Source: Hygrocybe punicea (taxonomy: Eukaryota; Basidiomycota; Agaricomycetes; Agaricales; Hygrophoraceae). Taken from it: a stretch of DNA of 64,000 nt. This document shows, piece by piece, positions 23,251-35,559 of this stretch (its first letter is position 1; every line of letters starts with the position of its first letter). The translations under genes and the position numbers were made by a program. The stretch is taken from positions 4,402,001-4,466,000 of the forward strand of contig OY744470.1 in the NCBI GenBank assembly GCA_963556145.1. The letters are read 5' to 3'. The notes under the pieces are model-generated. The model had not been told where the DNA came from and searched no databases. It worked only from the letters and a program-made list of their open reading frames with translations.

Positions 23251-25308
23251 ATGTCTTTGAAGGCTGAGTTGGAGACATGGGCTGCCGCCCTCAAGGCATA
23301 TGACGAAGAAGACTTTGAGAAGAGCTTGGGGTTGTTCTCAGTTCGTTCAGCCATCTACCTCTTACTTGCTTTCCTCACTGTGCACAAACAGCAAATCGCA
23401 GACTCCTCCAAGATACTCACTAATATTGGCCTTATTTACGCAACCCTAGGCGAGCACGAGGCTGCCGTCGAGCGTTTTACTGAAGCCACTCAGTTAGACC
23501 AGTATTTGGCTGTTGCGTGCGTGTTCAACACCCCTCTGCTCTTTCTTTTACCCCATGGATTTACTTGCTTTTGGGCCATCCATCCAGTTACTTCCAATGT
23601 GGGGTCTCTAATTTCCTCCTCGGTCGATACGAGCCCGCCCTGAAAGATTTCGAAGAAGCTTTACTTTACTTGAGAGGAAACCAAGCCATGTATAACCCAT
23701 TAGTCGCCTCTGCTGGATGACATGCTTAACTGTCCCTTGCAGTAATTACGAACAGATTGGCCTCAAATTTTTACTCTATTCCGCGGAAATCCTCTTCAAC
23801 AAGGGTCTCTCCCTGATATACCTCGGCCAATCCCAAGAAGGTCTCGCAGACATGGAAGAGGCTCGGCGTGACAAGGCGACCGAGGAGCATAATGTGATTG
23901 ATGATGCGATTGCCGATTTAGGCGAAGGGTACACCGTCTTCAGCATCGTTCGTCCCTCTCACCCAACAGAAATAACAATCTTGTCTGATGCTCATCTTCT
24001 CCGTGCAGCCCGTGGGGGTCCTGTATCGCCCATCCGAGAACAAGCTCAAGAATGCCAAGTCGAAAGATTATATGGGCAAAGCCGTACGCGCTACATCTTC
24101 TATACTAACAATTATATATGAACTGCTTTTCCGACTACCAGAAACTCATTGCCGCAAGCGATTCCACCGAGGCGTATACCACCTTTTCTGGTGCAACGCG
24201 TCTGCAGCAGGGCATCTCGCCATCTGGTGCTTTTATCGAACGACCTCCCATGGACACCGGAGGGTCCCCTGTTGTCGGTTTTTCAAGGGCCACACAGGCG
24301 TCCGCTGGTAGTACGTGTCCTGTCGTGACATACCGACATGTCTAGTAATGGCAGTTTTTATAGGCTCCGACGGTAATCAAGTCCCTCGCCGAAAACCACC
24401 CCCTGTCATTTCCCCGCCTGCGCCACAACGATCACCCGGAGCAACACCCGCTGTGGCTAGGAGCAATACCACTCTGAACACGGCGAAAGCTTCTCCGAAT
24501 GCCACTATCGGAGGGCCTGCGCGTGGGATGAGTGTTAGGCGACCTGCGGCTAATCCAGGATCCGATGCAGAGCGGGCTGTGGCCTCGGGGAAAGGTGCGT
24601 CCTTCAGTCGACAATTGGAGAGGAATGAGCTTACCTTGGGTGCAGACCGGGACCAAAGGATTACCAACTTCTACGACAATTACCTTGATTCGTACACGGA
24701 AGAACCTATTCCTCCCCTGCCGAGCGCTGGCAGTGGTTCGAATCCGGACCGTGTTGCCGCGTGGGCGCGGTCGAATGCTAGTCAGCCCCAGAGGGCGGCT
24801 TCGAGGAGCGCGCCGCCGAGTGTGTATGCACCGAGTTCATATGGCAGCGGGAGCGCTCGCCGAAAGCCCGCAAGGAGGCCCACAGGGCGCAGTCGGGCAC
24901 CCGTGAGTATGTATGAAGAGGAGGAAGAAGGCTATGTTAGTGGCGATTATGAGGATACGCCGTTGGATCTGGCCAAGATCCGGATCAAGGCGAGTGGCCT
25001 CTGGTTTCTGTTGCTACCTTGTCGTTACATACTGATTGGTGGGGTGTGTCCAGCTATACTACCAGGGCGACGTGCGCGGGATGGCCGTAACGCCCGATAT
25101 GCCATTCGAGGAGTTTCTCGAGCGAGTAACGTCCAAGTTTGGGAAGGGTTTGAATGGACTTGGGCTCAAGTTCAAGGATGAGGACGGCGGCAAGGTGACA
25201 TTGAGGGATGAGTCCGATTATGAGCTTGCTATCGAGACTGCAAGGGAGAGCGCGAAGGGCAAGGCGGAGGGCAGGCTGGAGATGTGGTGTACAGACATCG
25301 ATGAGTAA
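23251..25308 (+). CDS. noxR: NADPH oxidase regulator NoxR, copy 2
   Basis: Same gene as at 14193-16250, shifted by 9058: exons 23251-23340, 23392-23516, 23588-23689, 23743-23947, 24009-24083, 24142-24310, 24364-24989 and 25054-25308. The protein (548 residues: TPR, activation segment, linker, PB1) and the introns match the first copy, including the GC-AG intron 7. This is most likely one locus represented twice. If both were real, the cell would carry two identical NoxR genes with identical introns, which would require an extremely recent duplication. Confidence 0.93.
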
Positions 25309-25532
25309 ACCGATGCTATCATAGTGGCCTTTACTACTTGTTCCGCCGGGGTCAACGTATTACTTTTAGGGTTCTCCTGGTCATTATTGTTACAATGGTA
25401 GAGATGTTTACCGCGAACTTTCTTAAAGTTGGATTCATACTCGATTTATACCTGTCTGAAAACTCACCTGTACCGTACGAATAATACTACAGTAAATAGA
25501 ATCTCTTGGCGAAAGATACAGCACCTCTAGTC

Positions 25533-26568
25533 CTAGCCTTCTTCGAAAAAAGTGGGCAAATTATCAAACAACCCGCGGCGGAGAACATCAAGGTCTTTGG
25601 CCATCGTCTCCAAGCAATCACTACACATTTCATTTCCCACGTCCGCTTTGATAGCCTGTCGAAGGCTCAGAGCCTTCAATCGGAATAGTTTCAATGGGTC
25701 CCCGCAAAGCATAACATCGTGCAGCATGCTCATCCATTTCTCGAAGATATGTCCATCATCACAACCACCGCAAAAAGCCTGGTATGGTCGAGAGGCTTCT
25801 GGCCCACTGATGTAGCTCATCATGCGATCTTTGCCCAGAATGAGGATCTCCAGGTCTTTTACTTTCAAGCGGCGCACCTTCTCCATGCGTGCTTGTGAAT
25901 CATAGCAAAGAGTATAGAAAATGGTCCCAAGGATGAGTGGCGGCAGTGCACATGCGCGTGCTAGCGGAATGAAAGAACCTGGATCCGGGCAGAAATCCCC
26001 GATGGGATCATGCTCATCATCTTCAGATGGCTCGGATAGATCTGGATGTTGTTCACGAGCAGTGTATGCCACCCGGTCCCAAGCCTCGAGTGTGGTGGGC
26101 CACTCTTGTTCGAGATGAGAGACGATGCGTTTTTGCAGGGCGTCAGCCTGATATTTGATTGCGAGCTTCAGCGGACCTGCCACAGTTAATAGAGTCTCTG
26201 GGTCAAGTCGGCAGAATGGCAGAAAGCTTGTTGGATGTTTGTATTGAATATGTTATGTTGAGCGCTGAGCAAACGATGAGAGCAACTGACCAGGGATCGT
26301 ATATTGCTTGAAGAAAGTCCTTCATCTCATTTGAGTCGTCATGAACGTGTACGAGCGGAACCCCGTCATGGAGACCGGACTGTGACGAGTCGGACGACGC
26401 GACGGCAAACATGTCCTTGAAAACGGTAGAGTGCTTGGCCAAGACGGATTTATGCACTCGAAAGTATACGAGATCACCGTCCGCATCGTTGGCGGAGACC
26501 ACCAAGCTTCCGTCCTGGAAATACAGTTCCTCGTCGTTGCGCCCGTTTGGTCTTGGTCGTTTCTTCAT
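25533..26568 (-). CDS. BTB/POZ domain protein, copy 2
   Basis: Exons 26291-26568 and 25533-26226; 323 residues with the same sequence as the gene at 16475-17510, including the 64-bp intron. The BTB core FRVHKSVLAKHSTVFKDMF is near residues 35-55. It sits 75 bp from the bud4 start and converges with noxR. Probably the same gene as copy 1. Confidence 0.88.
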
Positions 26569-26643
26569 AGCCAACCTCGCGACCACGTGACAAGTCGCGC
26601 AAGAGTTTACTTCCCACGGTCGACTGTTTGAACCACGACTGCG

Positions 26644-29600
26644 ATGTTGAGCTCACCGCTGCCAGATCCTCCTCCACTCGCTCTCCGCCCGCCAACCTCG
26701 CCCCTCCGCCTTCCCAAGCGCGACATCGGCGCTGCGCTCGCCCGTCGCTCGTCGTCCAGCTATAAACATGTCCGCAACAACAACCTCGTGTCCAACTCGC
26801 CCTTCAAGTCCATCGTCCATCCCCCTTCTCCCCGTCGAGTGTCGGGCGAAAAGCGTCCACGTCCTATTTCTTTTCAAGAACAAGTAGACACAGAACGTAC
26901 TTTCGCGTACAAACGCGAGCGTCGCCAGTCAAAGGGTTTTCAAGGTCTCATCCAGAATGAGCCCGTAACCAGAAGCCCTTTCAAGCGCACACCTTTGCCC
27001 CGCTCACCAAATCCCCTCCCAGCCGCACCAACCCTTCCCGTCCTTCTCGAGTCACACTCCAGTGAGTCTCCACCACCTCCAGTCTCCCCCGAAACCCTAC
27101 CTCCAGTCTCTCACACCCACACATCCCCGACGCGCTCATCCCTCGTATCCCACCGCATGCACGGCCCCCGTGCATCTGGTTCCAGTAGGGACAGCCTGGG
27201 AGGCAGACGTAACTGCAAAAAAAGAGTCAAGTTTCATGAAGAGTGCGACGTCGTCGAGTTTGAACCAGACGAAGAGAGCGATCCCGTTTTCGAAAACTTC
27301 GACGATGACGGCTTCTTTGGAAATCCTGACTGTGACCATGACCAAGAACAGGATGAAGACTCGTATGAAAACATCCCACTTGAACCCATCACCATAGACT
27401 CCATGCTCCACACAACCAATTCATTTGCAACAAGTCCGCCAACGACTTCCTTTCCCCAGTCTATGCCCGCAACATTCCCATTCTCCCTTCCTACACATGC
27501 GGAATCGACGCCGCCTTTGCCTCCCCCACGCAAAAACAAGGTACAACATACAGAAGATGAAGAACTCGAGGACTCTTACGAGGGTCAGATCGACCTGACA
27601 AGTATTGAGTCACTCCTCCACTCCTCATTTTCTATGCGCCCGGAAAGCACCCCTCCTTCCACTCCACCTCGCTCCCTCATGCCATTGTCCGCTGCACGCA
27701 CCACAGAGAGCAAAATTCCCCTAAGAAAGTCCACCCATGCTGAACGCCTTCGCACTACTCCTGCACCCCCGGATGCTGGCATGGATCACGCAATGCGGAT
27801 GCTCCCACCCAGCCCAAGTCCGGTCAAAGGCAAGAATTCAACGCCGACCCCACATGCATGCCTCCCGAACGTCCCCCTAAACTTTCCTGAACAATCAGGT
27901 GGGTCTGTTGCTTCCTCGTGTCCATAATACTTACAAACGAGCCTCCTCCAGACGAAACATCCCCAGACGACTGTTTTGCTCTCGAAGAACATATCCCAGA
28001 ACCACAAATGTTGCCCCAGCTTAAGGACGAGCCTCCTCTCGACCTCTCCTTCCTCTCTCACTCAAACAATTCCGTCGACGCTCCAAATTTGTCCATTGCT
28101 CACACCGAGATCTCTCTTGCAAGCATCGATGTGTCCTTGGAAGCAAAGGACACTGATATGCAAGTTGACGCCATCAAGGACCTTGTCGCACCGTCCGAAG
28201 AGGACACAAGCTATTCTTCGTGCGAATCTAGAGGTGCACCTTTCCCCAGTCGCAATCCGTGCCATGCTAACCTCCGCCAGATTTCATCACAGATGACATC
28301 CCGACCCGCGCCACCGACCCGCGCGGTCAACCGGTTGCTTCCCTCACACCCAGTGGCAGCCTCGACAGTATCACGGGCCGTCCACGGATCAGCAGAGCGG
28401 ATGTGCATCGACGGCTGCTGGAGAAACGTGACGACGAAGAAATTGCTGACGCCGACAACTATGCGGAAGAGAGGGATAGAAAGGCCGACACGATCTCCGT
28501 CCTAACAGATGCAAGTGCGGAAACGGCCACTATCGAGACCGCCGAGAAACGCCTCGTCGGCTTGGCGAATGAGAACCCGATCACTGTCGGCGCCTCCCTG
28601 CTTCCAGTGCCACTGAATACCAACATGGGCCCGAGCCTCAATTTTGACTTCGGAAGCAGATTTGGGCGCGGACTTGGTATGCGTGTGGATGACCTCGGGG
28701 CGGGCTCCGGCACGGTGTCTGAAACAGGAATGCGTATCGACGCACCTCCGCTAGATATGGACGTGGACATGCGCTCTGCGCTCGACCGGCTTATGGATGA
28801 CGTCGCTGGCGGTCCAGATGCGCGTCGGCACGCGCTCGCCGGGACGCCAGACGACTCTATGACTACCAGCCTTGCAGAGGACTCGATGGCCACTGACGAG
28901 CGCGCAGCCGCGACCCTCAGGCCCTCCCGACCCGTTTCCGTGCCGATGGAACGTGCGGCAACGGACTCGGTGCTGTTCCCCGGACCTGGTGGTGCCGCCC
29001 CAAACGGGCGACCCGCGCCGAGCCGCTCGGCGAGCGTATCGTCAATTCCGCCGCCACCACCGCCGAAGGATGCAATCCGGAGCCGCGAGGAGATGGTGTT
29101 GGAGAAACGGCGTCAAGCACGACGACAGGAGGAGGACGAGAGCCAGGGGTACTACACACCGCCCAAGACGGCGCTTGGCGGACGGCGCGTGCCGACCCAT
29201 CTCCTGGCGGTAGCGGATGGGCGGCCGAGCCGGAGAAGGAGCATGAGCACGGGCGACATGGAGGAACTGAGTGGTGCGGCGCGAAGGCGGGGGGAGGCGT
29301 TGTTGGATGTCGCCACGTTTGTGGCAGAAGAAGATCCCCTTGCGGATAGCATTGATCGCGAACTGAGGAAGCTGGAGAGGAGTCCGAGTAAGAAAAGCGT
29401 GCGTGTTGCTGTTGGTCAAGATGCTAATTGAATATTGAGTGTTCCTGATCAGAAATACCTCGTGAGGGAGCAGGAGGGGATGATATACGCATCGTCTGAC
29501 TCCGATAGGATTTCACATATGGATAGCGCTGGTGATGTCGACGGTGGGAAGGCCTGGCGGACTGTTCGAAGACCATCGGATATGGTTTGTGCCATCTATG

Positions 29601-31237
29601 CCAGTGCCTATTCTTCTCACCTTTTTTTTGTTGCAGAATGAGTATTCGAAGCAAATCAAGGAATTCCGAGCTCTAGAAAAACCTGGCAAGGCACACGGCA
29701 AGGTATTTGTCAAAGGCAAGTTTGGTTTGTGGTTTACTGCAACCGAAAGCTCACTGGTACCCAAACTGCAGTGCTGGGTATTAAGGCTGTGAATGTCCCT
29801 CTGCCACAGAACCCGACAGCGGTTTCGTGCACATTGAACAATGGCATCCATTTTGTGACTACGCCTGAGTGCCGTTTGAGACCAGACTGTACCATTGAGC
29901 AAGAGTTTGAGTTGTTCGTCTTTCTCTCTATCCTTCCCTCTCCTTCCTGATCCGACCGACATGTTGATCCAGGATCGAACACAACAAACTCGAGTTCACG
30001 CTGACTCTCAAAGTCCGACGCGATCCTCACATCATCGCGCAATTTAAAGCCCTTTCGCATTCTCCGGCACTTGCGCCCCCACCTTCTGCGCCTGCCCCAT
30101 CCAAAGGTGGCATGCGAAACTTCTTCTCGTCCTCCCCCAAAAAATCATCCAAAGACAAAACCCCCCCTCAACTCCCACAACGTCTCCCAGAAAATCTCGC
30201 ACGGTATCTGAAACCCGACGGCACGCTCGCGCGAGCCTTCATCTCATTCAAAGACATCGCGGGCCGGTGCGACACGCGGCTGTTCGAGACGAGCTACCCA
30301 TTAATTGGACAGCGGACGGAGGTGGGGAATGCGCTGTCGACACTGCAGGTTGGCGAGATTGTGCTGCAGCTTTTCAGGCTTCCGCCACTACCTGGGATTC
30401 CGCATGGTCAGCTGCCGCAGAGCTTGGAGGAGTGCCACCGGGGGTTGCGACATATTAATTGGCACAAGGTGACCTATTTCGAGGGGACCTTGACGCAGAA
30501 TGGGGGTGATTGCACGGTACGTGGTGGTTCATGTGTTGTCCTGGAGTGATGGTGTGCTGATGTTCTTGTTGCACTCCCTTGTTAGTCATGGAGACGTCGA
30601 CAACTGCGAGTTATTGGTGCGAACCTGGTTGCTTTCAACGACGTCACGAGGAAAGCCACTGCTACCATTGATCTCAGAAAGGCCATGGCCGTCGAAGACG
30701 ACCAGGACATGCGGGAAAATGTGCGCAGCCCTGCATCCCAAAGTACAACCCGAAGCCGATTTATTGATGAATATGATGGCCTTTATGGCGTTGAGCGGTC
30801 GTTCCGTCTAATTTTTCCACAAGACCAAGAGATTATCTTTTTCGCGGACACTGACGAGGAAAAGGCGAAATGGTGAGTACGAGATGGAGCCTGGTCATAT
30901 AGAATGATGATTAAACACAACCACAATATAGGTTGGAGGTTCTCCGTGCCCTTGTTGGACACATTCCGCCGCACCCGCTGTGGGCTGAACTCTTGTGGCA
31001 GCGGCAAGATGAACTTGCCAAGCGATCCCAAACCCAGGCCAATTCAAGGACCTCATAGTAAGCGCGTGTGTGGTTGCGGACTTGTTCGACCTTTGTCTTT
31101 CCTTCCCTCTATTGTCTATTCTGAGGTCATGCTACCCATCTGTATCTATACGTCGCAGTAATGCAAGGGCTATGTTGTCAACGATATTGGGGGCGAAGAG
31201 TCTTGCGAGAACAGAATACGTTGGAAACACTCGGTAG
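26644..31237 (+). CDS. BUD4: Bud4/anillin-like septin-site organiser, complete copy
   Basis: Bud4 proteins bind septins and mark axial bud or septation sites at the cell cortex. Ten exons: 26644-27898, 27952-28233, 28281-29398, 29453-29584, 29637-29715, 29772-29913, 29973-30516, 30586-30872, 30932-31057 and 31159-31237. They total 4044 nt, giving 1347 residues with all phases consistent. The first 900 residues are disordered, rich in Ser/Pro, with acidic patches (SYENIPLEPITIDSMLH) and repeated SPFK motifs. From about 930 an anillin-homology region begins (KVFVKVLGIKAVNVPLPQNP). A PH domain follows at about 1184-1310 (RRQLRVIGANLVAFNDVTRK through EEKAKWLEVLRALVGHI). Intron 5 (29716-29771) uses a GC donor (AAAG|GCAAGT), which is needed to reach VLGIKAV in frame. 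The last exon, after a 101-bp intron, is inferred from phase and splice sites; without it the frame ends at 31058-31059. Confidence 0.92.
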
Positions 31238-31398
31238 GAGACTCTAAAACACCAAGATCTCGACAATTCTCGTGGTAATTACAGTCGTTTGTAGTGAGCT
31301 TGACACTTGTGAGAAATTTTTTGATCAATTAAAATAATATGGACTTGGTGAAAATTTCTGTGCTCTACCTTGTATCTCATGAAGTACTGCATGGATTA

Positions 31399-31986
31399 AC
31401 ATGGTTACAGAGGGAAAGTTGTACTATTTCTTAAGGGCTATCTACTGCTATCATTACATTTGGACCATATTTTGTATTTGGTGACTTGTGGATGAAACAA
31501 AAGATAAACCAGTACTTTTTGACACCCAAAATGATATTGTCAAATTATGGCATCAAATGAACTCCTATGAAAAAATTTGTAGGGAGAAATTTGTTCATTT
31601 TTTCAAGGGCTAAAAGTACATATACCGTGTTTTTCTTTATTTTTGTCCTTTGAGGGAATATTTCATCTGTACTATGTTTGTCCACATTAGGGTTGAAACG
31701 TTGAAATGCCACAAGAACCATGATTATGAGGTCAAAGGACAAAAATAAAGAAAAACATGGTATATGTACTTTTAGCCCTTGAAAAAATGAACAAATTTCT
31801 CCCTACAAATTTTTTCATAGGAGTTCATTTGATGCCATAATTTGACAATATCATTTTGGGTGTCAAAAAGTACTGGTTTATCTTTTGTTTCATCCACAAG
31901 TCACCAAATACAAAATATGGTCCAAATGTAATGATAGCAGTAGATAGCCCTTAAGAAATAGTACAACTTTCCCTCTGTAACCATGT
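31399..31986. mobile_element. Palindromic MITE in the left TIR of element A
   Basis: 588 bp, flanked by TA (31397-31398 and 31987-31988). Its arms of about 260 bp (31399-31662 and 31730-31986) are near-perfect inverted copies starting ACATGGTTACAGAGGGAAAG, with a loop of about 70 bp. The uninterrupted right TIR of element A reads ATGGATTACAGCTG at the same point, which proves the insertion and its TA duplication. It is a Tc1/mariner-type foldback MITE with no gene. Confidence 0.92.
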
Positions 31987-32099
31987 TACAGCTGTTTGCA
32001 TAAACATGCGGAACTGAGAAAAAAGTCAAATGTGGCGCAGCGACTGCCGAGTCACGGCTCCCTGTCTGAGCTTGAACTTGGCTTCAACATTACAACTAC

Positions 32100-33151
32100 A
32101 TGCCCCCCCACACCGTCTCCAAAGGCATCAAGGCTCGTATTCCTGTCCTCTACCAACACGGCTACCGAGTTCCAGAAATATGTGATCTTGGCATTCGCAA
32201 GTCACTCGTCTACCAGACTTTGCAGTATCAACGAGAATATGGCCTCACCTACAATCCCTCTGCCCAACCAACAGCACGTCGCCGCCTTCTTACGCCCCTT
32301 GATATCACCTTCATTCGTTTACTCCTTGCCCATCGCCACACCCTATACCTCGACGAGCTCCAACAAGAACTTCTGGCCGAGCGTAACATACATGTATCAC
32401 TTTCAACTCTCATGCGAACTCTCCACCGACTCCACTTCTCGAACAAACGTGTATCAGTCCAAGCACTTGAAAGAAATGATATCCAGCACGCAATCTTCAT
32501 GAATCGCATCGGGGAAGCCGTCCCTGACCCATCGATGTTGATGTTTACGGACGAGAGTGCGATGAACGATCGCACGCATCACAGGCGATATGGCTGGTCG
32601 ATTGTTGGAGCTCGGTGTGTGCAGCGGCAGGCGTTTGTGCGCGGAAAACGATATTCTATCCTACCTGTACTCACCCTTGACGGCATCATTGCCTATGATG
32701 TTATCGAAGGCTCCGTCACCGGTGAGCGGTTTGTCAAATTCCTTCGGGAGATGATTGTAAGTGTTTCTCATCAGTGAATCAGTTGTGTTTTGACCTTTTC
32801 ACCAGATACCTCTCACCAATCCATATCCAGGACCACGGAGCGTCCTTGTTCTCGACAACTGTAATATCCATCACGCGGAAGATGTCAGGGAACTCGTGGA
32901 GACTCAAGCACGTAAGTCATATCCTGTGCACTCCATACAACATTATATTGACCTACAATTTAGATTGCTGGATCGTCTATCTACCCCCATACTCCCCCGA
33001 CTACAATCCTATCGAACTCGCCTTCTCTTCCATCAAAGCATACTTGCGCCGTCATACCCATGACCGGGGCTTATTCACCATTGTTCATGCAATGGAGACT
33101 ATAACACCGGAGAAGGCAGTGGGGTGGTTTCGTTCATCGGGTTACATGTGA
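32100..33151 (+). CDS. Tc1/mariner-type transposase (DD35E), intact
   Basis: Cuts and pastes the element by its DDE RNase-H-like domain. Exons 32100-32756, 32806-32911 and 32964-33151 give 316 residues without a break. It starts MPPHTVSKGIKARIPVLYQH, a helix-turn-helix N-terminus ending in a QTLQYQREYG linker. The catalytic residues are Asp in LMFTDESAMNDRTHHRRYG, Asp in RSVLVLDNCNIHH and Glu in PPYSPDYNPIELAFSS. There are 35 residues between the second Asp and the Glu. Both introns are 49-52 bp with GTAAGT donors. The start lies just inside the left TIR. All motifs are present, so the protein could be active, although the left TIR is split by a MITE. Confidence 0.92.
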
Positions 33152-35229
33152 CGAAGTGTTTTTTTAGTCTTATTATGTATTGGCAATGCAATCAGACTGG
33201 TGCCCAGGGGGCCAAAATTTTTATTGGACATTGAACAATGAGTGCTGTGCTATGTAAAGTAATTATGACCAAGTGGGATCTTCTTCACCAAGCCTCGGCG
33301 GCGCATGGAATCCTGGTGGGACAGGGACTAAACTCTTGAGCTCATCGCTGTAGTATGATGTTCGGCGGTCGTCTGCCGTATGCTCCCCCTTGGTCATTGT
33401 GGGTCCAAACCACGAAGCAAGCCCACCATCATCCCAAGCAATCTCATATCGGATGTCCTTGTTAGAGGTGGGGGATTGGGAAGGATGACGGCCAGGTGAA
33501 TGACGACGGCTGCCAGCAGACTGGGTGTTAGTTTTCCTGCGCTTCCGTTCCTGTTTCCAGCGTGAGCAGCCGGCAATCAAGCGCATCGCCTCCCCTTTTG
33601 ACATGCCATATGCTGTAAGATCCGCGACAGTGAGTGCCCCGATGATATCAGGGCCATAATCGTCATCATGAAGGTTTGCTTCGTAGTCGCATGCCGTTCG
33701 CACTCCAAGGCTATCCCGTGCATAAACTAAATAGTTGTGGAGATCAGTGGATGCCGGCATGATTGGCGAGGAGATGGGAGATGAACTGAATGTGCGTTTG
33801 CGTTTGGGAGTGGAGAGTACATCGGTTTTAGGCGCCAGCGCGCCCACAACAGTGGTCATCATCTGTGTGAATAAGGCCATTTGATTGCCTTCGCTAGTGG
33901 CTTGATTCGAGGCTGTGTCTCCGTTGGTTTGTCAGGAAGGTAACAAAGATTTTTGGCGATTCGCTGGATCAAATGCTGCGGTATGGGGTGGGGCATTGAT
34001 TGTAGCTTGACCCTCGTGCTTCATGGAGATTAGCCTTGTTCTGCTACAAGCAATACAAACAAAGAATGTACCAGAGCGATAGCCCATTGGTGCATCCGGA
34101 AAGGTGTTAGTGCGAGCTCCGAGTTGTCCTCGCAAATGTAGATGTAGTGTCCCGGGTTGTTGTCACTGCCATACTTCTTTTCGAGCATGCTGCGGAATCG
34201 CGCTAGTGCAATCTCGAGAGATGTTGCCCCATCTGGTATAGTAGCAGGGTCCTGGATTTCAATACTGTCGTTTTCAACAACAACATCGGGCTGTGTGACT
34301 TGGGCATTAGCATGATTGAGAGAATTATAGAGTTCTGTACAGACGTCAATCGGGCACCTCTTTTTTACATCGTCGATGTCTACGATGATGTTGACCTTCT
34401 GATACTGATTCTCATTGATCTTGGACACGAGCTCCTTGTACTCAGACTCCCTTTCCACATCCAACGCGTCTGTTTTGCTAAAGGCATAATTAGATTGAGA
34501 GCAGACGTGGGTATAGACAAATATGTACGAACGACCGGGGTGATGATACTTGAATTTGAACCGTTGCTGGTCTGAAACCTTCCATTTCGTTTCACCAACA
34601 CGTTTTAGAAGTGCTCGCATGAAAGGGACGTAGTTTTCAGATAGACAAGTAAAGGCAAGTTCCTTCGTATGGACTTCACGTTTTGATTTGACTGCTGGTT
34701 GTTTGCTAGTCTTAGGGATAGCCGGAGTATGTCGAATGAGCTGGATTGAGAAGTTGGTGCAGAGCTCCTCCGAGTCATCTTCCGAAACAGCATCAGAGTA
34801 GTGATGCCGAAGTTCGGTTCGGAACCGATCCGAACCCGGTTTGAACCGCGAACCGAACCGGAATTTCGGTTCTGGTTCAGCCATTTTGCTGAACCGAACC
34901 GCTGGTTCAGTTTGCAGTTCTGGCACTGACATGCGGTTCAAACCGCGTTCAAACGTGGTTCAAACCGCGAACCGTAATGTATAGTTACCTACGTAGATAC
35001 TCATTTAGATACTTAATTTTTCACATTTTTTTCTATGCAGTCGCGTGAACTTAGGTCATGTGACCTTAAACATACGCGCGAAACACTAACTTGAACGTTA
35101 CTCAACAACCACAGTAAGTAACGGCCTGATACTATATTTTACTGACATTTTATTACATAGAACAGCCCCCCGTGGCCCACCTTGACCGCATAAAGAAGGC
35201 GCCCGTGGTCAACTCCACCCAACAACCTC

Positions 35230-35470
35230 CCTCGCGTTCCAACGCGAGTTGGAGTGAATCGATGGCAGCAGCGGCAGCAGCAGCAACGGCAGTGGCAACA
35301 CCACATACCACCACCCCGACGACGACGACGATGACGACGGCCAAATGACCGCAACAACAGCAGCAGCAGCAGCAACGGCAACGGCAACAGCAGCAGCAGC
35401 GCAGCGGCAACAGCAACAGCAGCAGCGGCAGCGGCAACGGCAGCAGCAGCAGCAGCAGCAGAGCAACACC
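35230..35470. repeat. Trinucleotide-rich tract (CAG/CAA/CGG)
   Basis: CAGCAGCAGCAACGGCAACGG-type DNA. Open frames on both strands (poly-Gln, poly-Ala, poly-Leu) follow from the 3-bp period. I regard it as non-coding filler of the hAT-type element. Confidence 0.85.
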
Positions 35471-35559
35471 GGTGGCAGCAGCCAGGTATGTCCCCCAAAT
35501 CCAGTCCCAACGACATCGGCTAACGAGGGGAATGGACGAGGCGACGACGAAGACCCACC

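Larger units (their letters stand above)
21142..29999. repeat. 8858-bp block, copy 2
   Basis: Starts with the first base after the gap and repeats 12084-20941 (offset 9058). After 29999 the bud4 gene continues into unique sequence, so this copy is the one attached to the right flank. Confidence 0.93.

Noticed and set aside
12084..29999. Genuine recent tandem duplication of noxR-BTB-bud4
   Set aside because: Possible but less likely: the copies match wherever compared, the break falls exactly at the 200-N gap, and the first copy stops in mid-exon.
31996..32502. 168-codon frame overlapping the transposase start
   Set aside because: Out-of-frame shadow of the transposase exon.
33932..34135. 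A nonsense codon in the element A accessory gene (TGA at 33932-33934)
   Set aside because: A 51-bp intron (33894-33944) with consistent phase removes it; the only real lesion is the hAT-type insertion.
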